Source: Letharia columbiana
Lineage: Eukaryota > Ascomycota > Lecanoromycetes > Lecanorales > Parmeliaceae
Assembly (NCBI RefSeq): GCF_014066305.1
Contig: NW_023501077.1
Coordinates: 295,001-359,000, forward strand
DNA length: 64,000 nucleotides
Reading direction: 5' to 3'
The translations under genes and the position numbers were made by a program. Shown here one piece after another: positions 51,886-63,289 of this stretch. Positions within the stretch are counted from its first letter, which is position 1, and the number at the start of each line of letters is the position of its first letter. The notes under the pieces were generated by a model. That model worked only from the letters and a program-made list of their open reading frames with translations, was not told the DNA's origin and ran no database searches.

Positions 51886-53672
51886 GCTTGCGTTGCAATC
51901 GGAGCAAGGGAAGGGAGGTGCTCCTGATGTCGATGCTGCTGCGGTTCTGTGTTCTGGTGCGGTGCCGATAGAATAGGCCGTGCCTGGGAATGTGTCCTTG
52001 CTATATACCTTTCATGTCAAGGACTATTGGAAGTTGTCGAGTTTCAGAAGCTGCTGCTTGCCGAAAACACGGCTTTGAAATTGCCCAATAGCAAACGCGA
52101 TGGGGAAACCAGGTTCCAGAAGTCTTTCTTCATCCAGAAGGGACATTGCCCAAAAGAGTCCTGATTTGAGACAAAATCCGTGGGCGGTAACAAAATTTTA
52201 ACTCTACGACGGCTCTGTGGAGGAATATGACAGCGACTAGAATCTATGGAGAAACCGATCAGTTGCTTCCCAGCAGGAGCGAAGCTGAAAGGCATCGCTC
52301 ATGGCAGTCACATTTAACGGGCATATCTGTGGAAGCATTGAGAATGTGAGTGCATTTCAGATAAATTGCATGTCTAAATGCGACGCCTTGGGCTAAGACA
52401 CTAGGTCATGATATTGAACTGATTCTTGCCACAAAAGGTTCACCTATCCTAATACCGCTGCCCACCATATCGATAGCCTTTCCCAGCCCAAAGCACGATC
52501 CCAGGTGATAGATTTCAGATGCGTCAATTGCCATGAGTCCAAGCGAATCCTTCGTTCTTCTGTCTAAAGCACGAACCCTGCTTCTGAAGATCGGTCCATG
52601 CCTCCCCCGCCGGGAGATCTGATGAGCTCATTGTGTCTAACTTGTACCCTCTCGGAGGCGTGCTGTTCGTTTTTACTCAGCACACTCGAGGCCAGACACA
52701 GTGCTTCAAAATGCAGATTCGGGAGTACAATCGCACATCTCGTGCAGCATTATACCAAACATGGCTGTTATGGGAGTCGTAGAAACAGGTTTCGAGAAAA
52801 TGGCCTTCGGCGTTCGGCCAGATGGATCCGCGTTCAGGCTCTGGAGAGGTTGTTAGGCCGAGGAGATCTTTTCCGATGCCACTCTCCAACGTGGCCCCGT
52901 CGTGGCTATCTCTCCAACAAGCGCGAACGTTTTCTCGAAGCACGGCCCCGGAGAACACGATGTCGAGATCAAAGAAGCGTTGGACGATCAGATCCGCACC
53001 CCCACGGGCATTCTCTCGCATTCGTCCAAAGCCGACGTGAGACGTCTGATGGCATCTCGTTCGTCGGGTGAAGGCGATCTCCTTGGGTCGTTGTACGGGA
53101 TGAGCTCACGGTCTGCGCGGCTGGCACTTGCAGAAGAACGTTCGTTCGTTGCGGCGAGAAAACTCGCCCTGCGGCGTCGATTTCCCGCTGGCTGCGTGGG
53201 TACGGCGTTCCTCGCCTGGATGAAGATCATGGAATGCCAATTCCCTGTAGAATATCTGAAGCTGTATCTTGAGTGCAAAAGCTGGGCCGGCTTTGCACTC
53301 AGTCCGTGCTCGACAAGCCCTGTAGGGGATGTCGCAGAGGGGCAGTAATTGGTTTGGGAGGTTTGGAGGAGTGTTTCCTTGGATCCTGGATGTGATGAGG
53401 GTGGTGTTGTGCCATAATATTCGTGGCTGATGATGCTAAGAGATAGCGAGGTGGGTGGCAAATAGGTTGAAATATCCACTACGCTCTTTGTTGACATGGT
53501 TTGGGTAGGGCGAAGTTCGGGACTTCAAGAGCGGATGAGAAGACAACGGTCCATAGTTTTGGGATACTGCATGCTATAATGTACGTGGCCCTCTTCTTGT
53601 ACACATTTTGCTCCTGATGAGACAAAACATGAACCTTTTCGGCTTCAGTCCGCCATCTGACGCCTCGAAGCG
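51886..53672. other. Gene-poor stretch with one interrupted coding-like region
   Basis: Apart from the candidate at 52761-53348, no supportable gene. The antisense frame 52988-53497 overlaps that candidate and looks like its shadow. Confidence 0.35.
52761..53348 (+). pseudogene. Coding-like frame with one in-frame TAG (decayed gene or hidden intron)
   Basis: One frame runs from ATG 52761 to TAA 53348 (196 codons) and is broken only by TAG at 52854-52856. Before the stop it reads MAVMGVVETGFEKMAFGVRP. After it come AEEIFSDATLQRGPVVAISP, FSKHGPGEHDVEIKEALDDQ, IRTPTGILSHSSKADVRRLM and an Arg-rich amphipathic stretch. I recognise no family. Bases GTTGTTAG end exactly at the stop, so an intron ending there in phase 0 (for example donor GTCGTA at 52776 or GTTCGG at 52812) would restore the frame. 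Otherwise the gene is inactivated. Composition and length argue against chance, but weakly. Confidence 0.4.
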
Positions 53673-54428
53673 TCAACGAATCCACATCACCAATAAGAGT
53701 ACAACGCAGATGAGACTGCGACTGACCAAATGCCAGTTTATGAAGGCCTCCAGCCCGGTCACCTCGCCAGGTCCGCCAATCGCAGCCCCCCCGTAAGCCC
53801 AGATAAGAAGGCTGAAGATCCAACTCTGGAAATAATGATGGGTCAGACGTCGGCAGTAATGTTCACCCCCGGACCAACGAAGGAAGGCAATAGGAGTCAA
53901 AAAGCCAGTAACCATGCCGACGGCTATCCAAATCAGACCGGTCTGTCGAAAGTAGCTGATGTCGAGGAGGGTAGTGATGATCAGAATGAAGGATATGCCG
54001 TAGTATTCAAAGGATCGTTGAGGTTTCAGTGGGTCGGCTGATCCGACTGGTAGATTGATGTGTTCCTGACACCTAGAGCACAAGACGAAATCGCCGCTGA
54101 TGCCCAAGTCGGGGACTGAAGTGAGATAGAAATTTAGTCTGGTGACGTGGATCTGGCAAAGAGAGAGCCATGATGCACGCACACTTGATTTCGCCCAGCA
54201 TGGTAAGCAAAGCCTGAACTTCCTCTACCTCCTTGCACATTCCCTCAATTTCTTTCAGCTTCTTTCGTACGGATTCAAGGTCCTTTGAGGTTGTCATGTA
54301 CATGCCGGTAGCTGAAATGGAGATAGAAGTCAGTCTGCTGATGCGGATTTGCTAATCAAAGAGATGTCATTGCACAAACCCTCATCCATTGTTAAGCCAC
54401 CTCCCTCTTCGCAATTTTCATGCTCCAT
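53673..54428 (-). CDS. Coiled-coil plus four-span membrane protein, unknown function
   Basis: Three exons on the minus strand, 54380-54428, 54183-54311 and 53673-54115; 206 residues. I assembled this model from splice phase: MEHENCEEGGGLTMDE joins ATGMYMTTSKDLESVRKKLK, and GEIK joins FPDLGISGDFVLCSRCQEH. Residues about 22-56 form a charged helix likely to be coiled coil (KKLKEIEGMCKEVEEVQALL). A CSRC motif follows, then four hydrophobic spans: ISFILIITTLLDISYF, GLIWIAVGMVTGFLTPIAFL, SWIFSLLIWAYGGAAIGG and SLICVVLLLVMWI. Introns of 67-68 bases have good CTGAC or ACTAA branch sites and CTTCAG/TTTCAG acceptors. Nothing about its function is known to me. Confidence 0.65.
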
Positions 54429-56438
54429 CGCTATCCCAGTCTTCTGACTCTTAGCGGTAGGTTGTGTTTGTTTCAAGGAGAACAGCGTCGATTTCTTCCA
54501 AAGAAGGTCGAGTGTTGGTGTCCTCGCCTGGTAACGGAAGGACAAAACGGGTTACGGAGTTTCAGATAGGTACACAATGTCTCGGCGCCCGACAGAGGAC
54601 CTTGCGGTGGCGCACTAAGCTCCTTGAGGTTTTGTGGCCCATTTCCTTCAAATTTCGTGTGTCCTACTGCAACACTCGCATCTATCGATACCAGGGTATG
54701 GCGACCAAAGCTTGTCGTGGAGAGGCACTGATTTTATTGAAATTCCTAGAAATGTTTACTTTGAACCCTATGTTGTGTTATATTGCCTATAGTGTTGCGT
54801 GTGCAATACTTGCGACTATCGACGACAAAAAGACGGTGTCAACGGCGAACGAAGCGGGATACTCAACTCCATACCACAAATATGCGCAGAATGTTAGGAT
54901 TCTCGGATCGAGGGGTTGGTTTGCCGAATGTTGAGCTAATGATACTGGAGCTTGATTGCAGAAAAGAAGAAGTGGACATTGTTTCGTCTTCACGTTCCTA
55001 TCAAAGACCAAAGGCCCTATTGCTCTTCACCTGACGCCTGCCCCAGATGTCCTGATCGGAGGAAGTAAATAGGATGATGGCTTCTTACCCGGCCCAAGAG
55101 TCACCTACCGTAGGCGAATTTTCGTCTGATCAAGAACGCACGCACAAGACAGTCCACAGATGAGTCGGCACAAGAAAGAGTGCTGGGTTCTATAGCTAAT
55201 GCCGGTGATTCCTCAAATGGCCTCGTTACGGTCTCTTCGGGATTGGGAATTGGAAATGCTCCTCACTTTGGCGTTGCTCGTGTGGCGCTGGAGGTAGAGG
55301 TGCAGCAAAGTAATACATGGAAGGACAGTGACAGTAGGACTGCACTCACGATGTGTTGACCTCGAATAGCTTTGGTTGCTTTCTTCGACATCAAAGCTAA
55401 GCACGACTGAAAGCCTCTTCATATGCTAAGTCGTAGTTTTCGGTTGAAGTCACACTTTCTGAAGAAAGAGATCTTGACGGAGGAAAGAAAGAAATTGTTT
55501 CTGTCAAAACCAAGATCGCAAGGTTTCAGCAACATGCAACGCTGTAGCGCTAAACGCAGGAGAGGATTCGGAGACCGTTTTCTTTGAATATCGTACCGTA
55601 CCCAGTGAACTCTGCAACACTGACGTCTGCCGACGCCACAAGATCGCACAATTAAAGCCTCTTCATGACATCGTGGTGATGCACTACTCTTTGGGCACCG
55701 ATCCCTTTGAATTTCGTATGTGTCATATATGTGTATTTTGTGGATAATGGCTTTGTTTACAGTAGTCGCGGCTACCGATGCCAAGAGACGGCGAGGTCAT
55801 AGCTTTCGCTGTACTGGAGGGTGACAAGTGACAGGAATGATAAGTAGCGTTGATAAGGTTTCGCCTTCGAATGTGGTTTGCTGGGGTCAGTAGATGCAGC
55901 TTAGAGCGTCACAAACATGCAAATGCGTGCAAATGCATGCGTAGCTATCTGTTCTATTGGTCGGAATTTAGGAAGATGCCCGCAGCCGACTTGATATTTT
56001 ACCGTAGTCCCACTTCTGAAGCTATGCTCAAAGAAGAAAATGAGCACGCGACCAGCTATTCTTTTCTTTTGAAAGCGATGAAAGTCGACGAATTAAAAAT
56101 TAAAATGAGGACGAAGGTGATTCTCTATTCTCTAACACTTTGTGCAACTTGCTTGTCAAAAAGGAGCATTTGATGCGTTGAGATCCAGGGGTATTTCCGT
56201 GCCAAGCCATTAGCGGCAGCTCCCATAGCAAGGAACGCGAACGGGTTCACTTTACCCATAACTAAAAAGCTTCACCTTTTTCTCTCATGTAATTTCTAAC
56301 CCCACTCTTCTCCCACTATTCCTTTGTGCCATTCGTTTCTTTCCCTAATGTACAATTGAACTTTTCCTCTGACAGCTGTTTGTCGACACACAACACATAT
56401 CAAACGTTGAGCTTCTGCGCTATTCGACCAGGCAAACA
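54429..56438. other. Gene-poor stretch with degenerate repeats
   Basis: 2 kb. Plus- and minus-strand frames up to 156 codons lack ATG starts or recognisable products. Segments near 54643-54692, 54795-54842, 55575-55642 and 55702-55796 look like decayed copies of one short unit (CCTTTGAATTTCGT then a GCNACTATCGATGCCA-like string). The last 200 bases are the pyrimidine-rich promoter of the CorA gene. Confidence 0.35.
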
Positions 56439-59185
56439 ATGGCAGCGCCCACTCCAGAGGGTGGTGCAGGACCGTGTGGTCGTGAAAGCTCTACAGGGAC
56501 GAATCTTTCGGCTCCTCATCGACCAACAGAAGCATTGGTAAATACTCGATCTACTACGGATGTGCTCGAGGTAGCACAGGGAGACCCAAATGCGACAAGC
56601 AAGAGGCGCAATCATCGAGGTGGAAAGAAGAAGAAGAAGAATCGCCGACAGTCATTCTTGCCTGCAGCTGCAGAAGAAGAGGTGGACCCCGCGAGGTCAA
56701 GTCAAAATCTACATGAGCCTGCGAGCTCTACAACTCCAAGGCCACCTTTTTACAGGTTAGGTCAGTCCGGTGGGCGTAACTTGAGCGAGACCAGTCTTGA
56801 CAGCAACGTGCTCTTAGATCATAGGTATCTACACCTATTACACTGTTGATGCTTGATCGGAGATCGAGCTGACAGACTACTGCAGAGATCACCCACCAAT
56901 GCGCCAACGTAGAGAAAGCCGAGTCAACCCAAGCGCCTTTGGGAGAACAGAATCAATGCAATACAGGCCCAATCATCCCCATCGACGTTCTTCATACGAA
57001 GCTCAACATGGGCGGCCAAGACAGATCCGCGCACATGACTCATCAGGCGATGAGAGCGAGGCCAATCCTCCAGTGACAACAGATCGCACTCCTCTATTGA
57101 CATCAGCCAACGGTGGAGCTTCACCGTCGCACAGGTCCGGCTATGGATTGTCTTCGGCACAAGGGCATGGTGGCCGTCGTGACTCCCAGCAGAGACGTAG
57201 TTCTGCGGCAACTTCCAGCTCGAGCAACCACCGAAGACGAGTACCGAGTCGCCAGGCTTCTCATGATATCAACAACCCGCCCTCCGTCCCCAGCAGTCCT
57301 AAGCTGGGACCAGACATGGGCTATGATGATGTTATGGTCACCGGTTCATTCGCGCCTAGATCTCCAGAAGACAGTCGTGGCCACAATCACACCAATGATC
57401 AACTAATTGACATAGATGGGGACGGCAACAAGGCGTATGTCAACTCCTCTCCACCAAAATCGAGGAATGGCTCCTACGAGCAGCGACGCCATACTATTGC
57501 TGTACCGGCTGAAGAAGATGTGTGCTTCCCTATAGAAGGCATGTCAACGATAGGAGAGGATGACTACATGAACCAAGACCAGGGCTCGAACGAGCAGCAG
57601 GGACAACGGAGAAGAAGAGCTTTCCGGTGGCCAGATTTGTCTGTACTCGACGAATGGAGTCGCGAAGAGAAGGAGGAGCGGAGTGAGGGTATCCGCGCAA
57701 AGAAGATCAGCGAGCCGGTTCTTGTTGGCGGCAGGTTAAGGCCGCAAAAACACGGGTGGCATCGCGCAGAAGAAGACGCTCCTTACAGATTCACATACTT
57801 CAATGAAGAGTTCCCGAGCACGATACACAGTCAAACTATTTCCGAGCTTTTACAACCTGGTCAAGACTTCAGGGAGCTGTTCATTCCAGATCCACCAGAG
57901 TTGAGTGATGAGTCCTCCGATGAAGAAGACGTGACGAGCCATCAAGGCACTTCGAATGGCCGAGACGAAATGAGTCCTAACACCCAATCACGGCTAGGAA
58001 CAAGGCATTCGTCGAGTATCGGAGAAACTAAAGTGCAATCTCCAGAGCATTCAGGTGATGCTACTCCTTCACAATCCAACGTACCTTTGCGAGGTGAAAA
58101 ACCAAAGCGGCATGGCGAAAGACCAACTTTCTGGCTTGACGTGCTTTGCCCCACAGAGACGGAGATGAGGGTCATTGCAAAGACGTTTGGAATTCACCCC
58201 CTCACGGCCGAGGATATCTTGGTGCAAGAAGCCCGCGAGAAGGTTGAGCTATTCAGGAATTACTACTTCGTCAATTACCGTACTTTCGAGCAAGACACGA
58301 GTAGCGAAGACTACCTCGAGCCAGTCAACATGTATGTGGTTGTCTTCCGTGAGGGCGTCATCAGCTTCCATTTCTCCATGACTCCACATCCTGCAAACGT
58401 GCGTCGACGCATCCGCCAATTGAAGGAATACGTAATCATGAGCTCTGATTGGATCTCATACGCCCTCATCGACGACATTACAGACGTTTTCGCGCCACTC
58501 ATCCAAGCAATTGAGGAAGAAGTTGATGATATCGACGATTCTATCCTGAAGCTGCACTCTGGAAGCAAAGAAGAACAGAACGAAAAGGTTAAAGCATCGA
58601 AGAGCGAAGATGGAAAATCAGAATCTGGAGAGCAATCTTCTGGCGGTGACATGCTTAGACGCGTTGGTGAGGGCAGGAAGAAAGTTATGCTGCTGTATCG
58701 TCTCTTAGGCAACAAAGCAGATGTCATCAAGGGCTTTGCCAAGAGATGCAATGAGCGTTGGGAAATTGCACCAAGAAGTGACATCGGGCTGTACCTGGGT
58801 GACATCCAGGATCACATCCTAACGATGACCAGTAACCTCAGCCATTACGAGACGCTACTTTCTCGAGCCCACTCGAATTACCTCGCTCAGATCAACATTC
58901 GTATGAACGAGCGCCAGGAGCAGACTGCTGACGTCTTGGGAAAGTTGACCGTCCTCGGTACAATCGTCTTGCCTATGAATATTGTGACTGGTATGTGGGG
59001 GATGAACGTGATGGTACCTGGGCAGGATGCCGACAATTTAGTATGGTTTTGGTCAAGTATGTCAACCTCTGGCAAGGCATACATTCGTGATCAGATTGCT
59101 AATTACGACCACAGTCACTGCTGGTTTGTTGGTCTTTGGAACCTCATGCTTCTTCATTGCGAAGAGAGTGTACGGTATCGTCTGA
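56439..59185 (+). CDS. CorA-type Mg2+ transporter (Alr/Mnr2 family)
   Basis: Divalent cation channel of the CorA superfamily, at the plasma membrane (Alr1) or vacuole (Mnr2). Exons 56439-56824, 56886-59056 and 59115-59185; 875 residues. The first 420 residues are a disordered cytosolic region, with a poly-basic GGKKKKKNRRQSF and many Ser, Arg and His. The CorA domain has FWLDVLCPTETEMRVIAKTF, GIHPLTAEDILVQEAREKVE and YYFVNYRTF. The first span ends in the selectivity motif GMN (GMWGMNV, about residues 833-839). Splicing of the last intron gives a second span, FWSITAGLLVFGTSCFFIAK, and the end RVYGIV. A reading without that splice gives an unrelated 3' end and no second span. The long N terminus fits Mnr2/Alr rather than mitochondrial Mrs2. 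Confidence 0.94.
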
Positions 59186-59514
59186 ACGAATACTCAAGGA
59201 AATTGCAATATGCATGGAGATCTATTTGATATTGGCCTACCCACTGCTGCATAGCGAAGGATGGGAATAGTCGTAGTAGAGTTAAGATGACTCTCCTTAG
59301 ACACAAAAGTGATGAAATTTTGCCATGTCCATAAAAAAGAATGTAATAAAATTTCATGAACTTCACATTAAAGTGCGCACCTCAATCCATCAGGAACCGT
59401 GAAACCATGCACCATTCCTGATGAGGCAATCCGTAAACACTCACCCACCCCACCTCCCACCCTAACCCCTTCCCTCACACACCTCTGTTCTTCTACCCAC
59501 CCCACCCCCCAACC
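59186..59514. promoter_or_regulatory. Upstream region of tubulin cofactor A gene
   Basis: 329 bases between two plus-strand genes. The last 90 bases before the ATG are strongly C-rich (CACCCACCCCACCTCCCACC), probably the transcribed leader. Confidence 0.4.
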
Positions 59515-60094
59515 ATGGCACCCCCAACCCCCCTCTCCGTCGCCACGAACTCGATCAACCGTCTCCTCAAGGAAGAGTCGTCCTACCGCACCGAACTCGC
59601 GACCCAGCAGCGACGCGTCGAGCAGCTGCAAGCGGGCGGTGCGGACGAAGACGATGCCGGGAACACGGAATTTCGATTGAGGCAGGAGGTCAGTACTCTT
59701 CTGTCCATTGATCCTGTGGGGGGGTGATTTCTTTCAAAAGTGAAAGAAGGGTCAAATCCAAAGGGTTTCAAGTGTGTGCCGTCGTGCTGATGCAGTTGCG
59801 GGGGAACAGGAACGAGCGGTCGAGGAGACGAAGGCGGTTTTTGGACCGTTGAGGGAGCGGATTGCGTGGGCGGTCGAGAAGTTGGAGGGGGTGCTGGTTG
59901 GTTTCTTCCGTGGTCGTTTTTTGCACCGTTTCCGTCTTGATCTGTTCCGTGGGGAGGAGCGATTTGTGTGTTGCACTGTTCGCGGACAGAGGCTGATGAG
60001 TTGGGTTGATGTATAGGCGTCCGGTATGGCTGCTGGAGGACCGGAAGTCGATGCTGCAAATGATGCTCTGGTGCGGGCGAAGGCGACTTCGTGA
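59515..60094 (+). CDS. rbl2: Tubulin-specific chaperone A (cofactor A)
   Basis: Cofactor A/Rbl2 binds free beta-tubulin during tubulin folding. Three exons, 59515-59688, 59810-59896 and 60017-60094; 112 residues, the family's usual size. The protein is a three-helix bundle: MAPPTPLSVATNSINRLLKE, SSYRTELATQQRRVEQLQAG, NTEFRLRQEERAVEETKAVF, then RIAWAVEKLEGVLASG. A Gly/Asp-rich loop GGADEDDAGN separates helices, as in other fungal members. The small exons mean no long uninterrupted frame marks this gene. Exon 1/2 join is well supported; the third exon is slightly less so. Its stop lies 85 bases from that of THOC7 on the other strand. Confidence 0.88.
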
Positions 60095-60179
60095 GGATGG
60101 TTTTAGGGGGATGACACACATGATGCATGCAATAGAGCGGTGTCTTGTGGGATGGAATGCTTGAGCAAGGGTATCAAAA

Positions 60180-61307
60180 CTACGAAGTATCCATTTGCTC
60201 TGTCCGCTGCGTCTCCGTTTGCTCATCATCCTGTTCACCTTCCTCTTTCCCATCCTCAGCGATTAGGCCTTCAACCGGTGCTGCAACGACATGTTCGGGC
60301 TCAGCAGCCAGCTCGCCATCCTCTGCCATTTCTTCATCCTCTACCGCTGGGCCGTCAACCCTTTCCTCCGCCATCTCATCCGCATTCTGCGAGCTCCGTA
60401 AAGGCGACTTGCCCCGTCCCGAAGGATCCCTTTCGACTGACAGTCCCCCGGGAGTGCCGACCTCTTGGTCCTGATTCGTCCCATGCATCGGTGTTGTCCC
60501 ACCAGTCTCATGATGAGGCGTACCACCACCACTGCTCCTCCCCCTCTGATCGTCATCTCCATCCTCTCTCTCCTCCATGCCCTCCCTCCTCTCTACCTCT
60601 TCCTTCTCATCTCTGATCAATCGCCTAAGCTGCATGCCCTCCTCGATGATCCTCCCAAACTGCTGCCGCCTCTCCGACCATGTTTGCGCATACTCCTGAC
60701 TCTCCGTCTCCAGGTCCGCGATTTCTGCGTTCAGCTTGGCGAGATTGGCGTGCTGATCTTCTCTCGGCCGTAGCAGGCGGTTGCTTGTGATTTTTTCAGC
60801 CAAGTCATCGTATTCCTTTCGTAACCCGAGCGTTCGTTGTGCATCTTCTAGCTGCACTCGTAGATCGGCGGTGTTGTCTCGGACCGCTTGCGCCGTGGCT
60901 TGTATCTTCAGCTTCTCAGCAGCATATCGCTCGCGTTCTCTGACGTTGCTCGTCAGGAGGAACTGTATGCGTATGATGCTGCTTTCGAAAGCGGCGAAGT
61001 CTAAGAGCGTATCTTCGCGCCATTGGCGGCGCTCGTCGAGTTGCTGTTGATTCTCGATCTCATGCGCCGCTGCTGCTTCATCTGCGGCTGAGGCATCGGG
61101 TGGTGGTGTTGGGGGTAGAGTTATTGGGGTGGATATGAGGGAAGCGGAGGAGAGGAGACGTTTTGTAATGCGCTTGAAGGGTTTCTCTTCGACGTTGAGG
61201 AGGCGGGACTTGTGTAGCGTATCTGAATGTTATGAGATTGGGGGTTGAGCATGTCAACTGGGAAACTCACCTTCTTCAGCTTGATCTAGCAATTCGTAGG
61301 AAGACAT
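60180..61307 (-). CDS. thoc7: THO complex subunit 7 family protein
   Basis: Component of the THO/TREX complex coupling transcription to mRNA export. Two exons on the minus strand, 61271-61307 and 60180-61222; 359 residues. The start MSSYELLDQAEE joins DTLHKSRLLNVEEKPFKRIT and KRLLSSASLI, typical of fungal Tho7. Residues about 75-200 are a long coiled coil (WREDTLLDFAAFESSIIRIQ, YDDLAEKITSNRLLRPREDQ). The C-terminal 150 residues are disordered and acidic, with Gly, Glu, Asp and Ser repeats. Exon 2 contains no in-frame ATG before residue 190 or so, so the short first exon is required. Divergent from elongin A with 304 bases between starts. Confidence 0.88.
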
Positions 61308-61611
61308 GGTGCCGATTGTTTTCGACCTGTAAAAGGCTATCCTGGGCGCTGAATCTGCGACACTGAGTCTTGTTACTTTACTTTGTGAACCTTTGGCAGG
61401 TGGACGAATCAGAGGGTCAGCTGTCAGGAGCTCGGGAGATCCTCGGGATCTCCCGAGGTTAGTCTAAATCAAGATCCACTCGGCCTATTCATTCTTCTTT
61501 CATTCACGCAGTCATGCTTGATACAAAACTGAATTTGAATAGCCTTCCTATATTTTAAACCAAATCTCTAGTTGTTCTTTTCTCCAGTTACTTCTCGAGT
61601 TTATCGTCGCA
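61308..61611. promoter_or_regulatory. Divergent promoter, thoc7 / elongin A
   Basis: 304 bases shared by two transcription-linked genes. It contains an inverted repeat, GAGATCCTCGGGATCTC at 61436-61452, close to a perfect palindrome, and an overlapping GGGATCTCCCGAGG. Confidence 0.5.
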
Positions 61612-62878
61612 ATGCCTCCGTCATCGCTCTTCAGGATGGCCAGCAGGGCGTGCATAAAGAATATACGATGTAAGTCAATTATCGTGATGCATACAGTCTT
61701 CTGCTAAAAAGTGATAGCAATTACCGACGTTGGAGATGCGCCCTATCAGATCGTTCGATCCGTTCTTCTCCGTCTTGAGAACCCCCAACAACTCGTAAGC
61801 ATAATACTCTTCCCGGGCTCCTCTGTCCTATCAAGCTGATTATCACTTTTAGAGAAAGATAGAGTTAGCATCACCCCAAATCTGCGGCCAAGATGGCGAG
61901 ATCTGGCTGGAATTTATCAAACGCGATGTACCGAACTGGGACAAGAAACCATACGAACCAGAGAACCCTAAGAAGTGGTACAAAGCATACAAAAAGCTCG
62001 TCATGGACAGCCAGGAAGAGGTAGAGAACGACGCTGCAGAATTGAAAGCTACCCTGGACCGAATCAAACAAGATCAATCACTGCACAAGGCCCAACAGGT
62101 TGAGCTTAGGGGTGTCAAAGTCCCCGAAGGAATGAAGAGCAATGGCCCGGTCATCAGCCTCTCCACGATGCCACGATTCTATGACAAAGGAACCAATCCT
62201 CCACCGGGCGAGAGGCAGCGTAAGAAAGACGGAGACGCCAAAGTCTTCGTCAGTAACAAAGGTAAGCTGGACCAGTTCCGAAAGGAAGCCAAAGCTATGG
62301 GCCATTTCCAGAAACCAGCAGGACGCCCTGGAATCTTCGCCCCTAAAGATATGAAGTTGAGACCTGCGCCAATGAGCAGGACGATAACCGCTGCACCGCG
62401 CATACTCATAGAGGAGCATCAGAAAGCTGCAGCCCCAAGCGCATTCGATCCCTCTGCCAAGCCACCAACAATCTTCGCTCCCAAGAGGAAGCGAGTAGAG
62501 CACAACGAGACTTCCCAACCAGGTATCCTGACTTACGAAGAAAGAGAGAAGAGACTCAAAGCGTTTACCAACCCCTCAAGCGTCAGTAAATCCACTCTCA
62601 ACCAAGAAGCATCAACCCCAATATCACCTCAACCCAAAGCAAAGATCTGCTCATCCACCGCGCCCGATATTGCCACATCGCCTGTACCGAAAGTCCAAGC
62701 CACCCCTAGTTTCTCCTCCACACTGAAGCGCAAGGATCGCGCCTCACCAACCCCTGGTCACGGGATACCAAGGGCAAATACCTCCAGCCCCAGCAATGGA
62801 GGCATTCGCCCAGCAATGCATATGAAGAAGGCTGCTGTCGACGTGTTCATGCCAGCGAAACGACGGAAAATTACTTGA
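61612..62878 (+). CDS. ELOA: Elongin A-like protein
   Basis: Elongin A stimulates RNA polymerase II elongation and, with elongin C, can act as a ubiquitin ligase adaptor. Three exons, 61612-61669, 61718-61794 and 61853-62878; 386 residues. The conserved N terminus reads SLFRMASRACIKNIRSITDV, GDAPYQIVRSVLLRLENPQQ, LRKIELASPQICGQDGEIWL and EFIKRDVPNWDKKP. It contains the BC-box/F-box-like elongin C-binding helix. The remaining 280 residues are Lys/Pro/Ser-rich and disordered, with KPPTIFAPKRKRVE and a C-terminal basic signal PAKRRKIT suited to nuclear import. Length and layout match fungal elongin A. Confidence 0.92.
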
Positions 62879-63289
62879 GCGACTCCCATTCGAATTCTGG
62901 GAAATTTTTGCTTTTGAGCGTCGTGCTTGGGGCGTTACAATTTGCATCGATACGACTGGAGCTTTATACATTGGTCGTTTGACACCACCGAATACTATCC
63001 GCCTTTTGCCTGAATCGTTGACACAATTCCGTTGTCGTGCGTTCATCGGCTGAACACCATGACACTTTGCTTGATGCCTTCATAAACCCTCCGCGTGCTC
63101 CACCTTGCTTCTTCTTTCTACACCCTTCACTCACACTCAACCCCAAACTTCAAAGTCAAACCTCGCTTCCCAAAACTCCCATCATCAAAACAACACCAAC
63201 CAAGTCGTCACCCAAGTTTCAAACATCCTCACAGTCTCCCTTCACCGGCAAACCATCACTTCGTCAACAGCCCTTCCTTCTTCAACAAC
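62879..63289. promoter_or_regulatory. Upstream region of the Arg/Gly/Asp-rich repeat gene
   Basis: 411 bases. The 190 bases before the ATG are C/A/T-rich and nearly G-free (for example CAACCCCAAACTTCAAAG), typical of a long transcribed leader of a strongly expressed fungal gene. Confidence 0.4.

Noticed and set aside
52988..53497. 169-codon minus-strand frame
   Set aside because: Antisense to the better coding-like plus-strand frame at 52761-53348; composition looks like a shadow.
54464..54934. 156-codon plus-strand frame
   Set aside because: Starts at GTG, overlaps the 5' flank of the four-span gene and has no protein-like pattern; it partly covers the degenerate repeats.
56626..56645. GAAGAAGAAG run in the CorA gene
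   Set aside because: Ordinary coding repeat for a lysine-rich patch, not an independent element.
59115..59229. Longer 3' reading of the CorA gene ending at 59229
   Set aside because: It removes the second membrane span. Splicing 59057-59114 restores the conserved end of the family.
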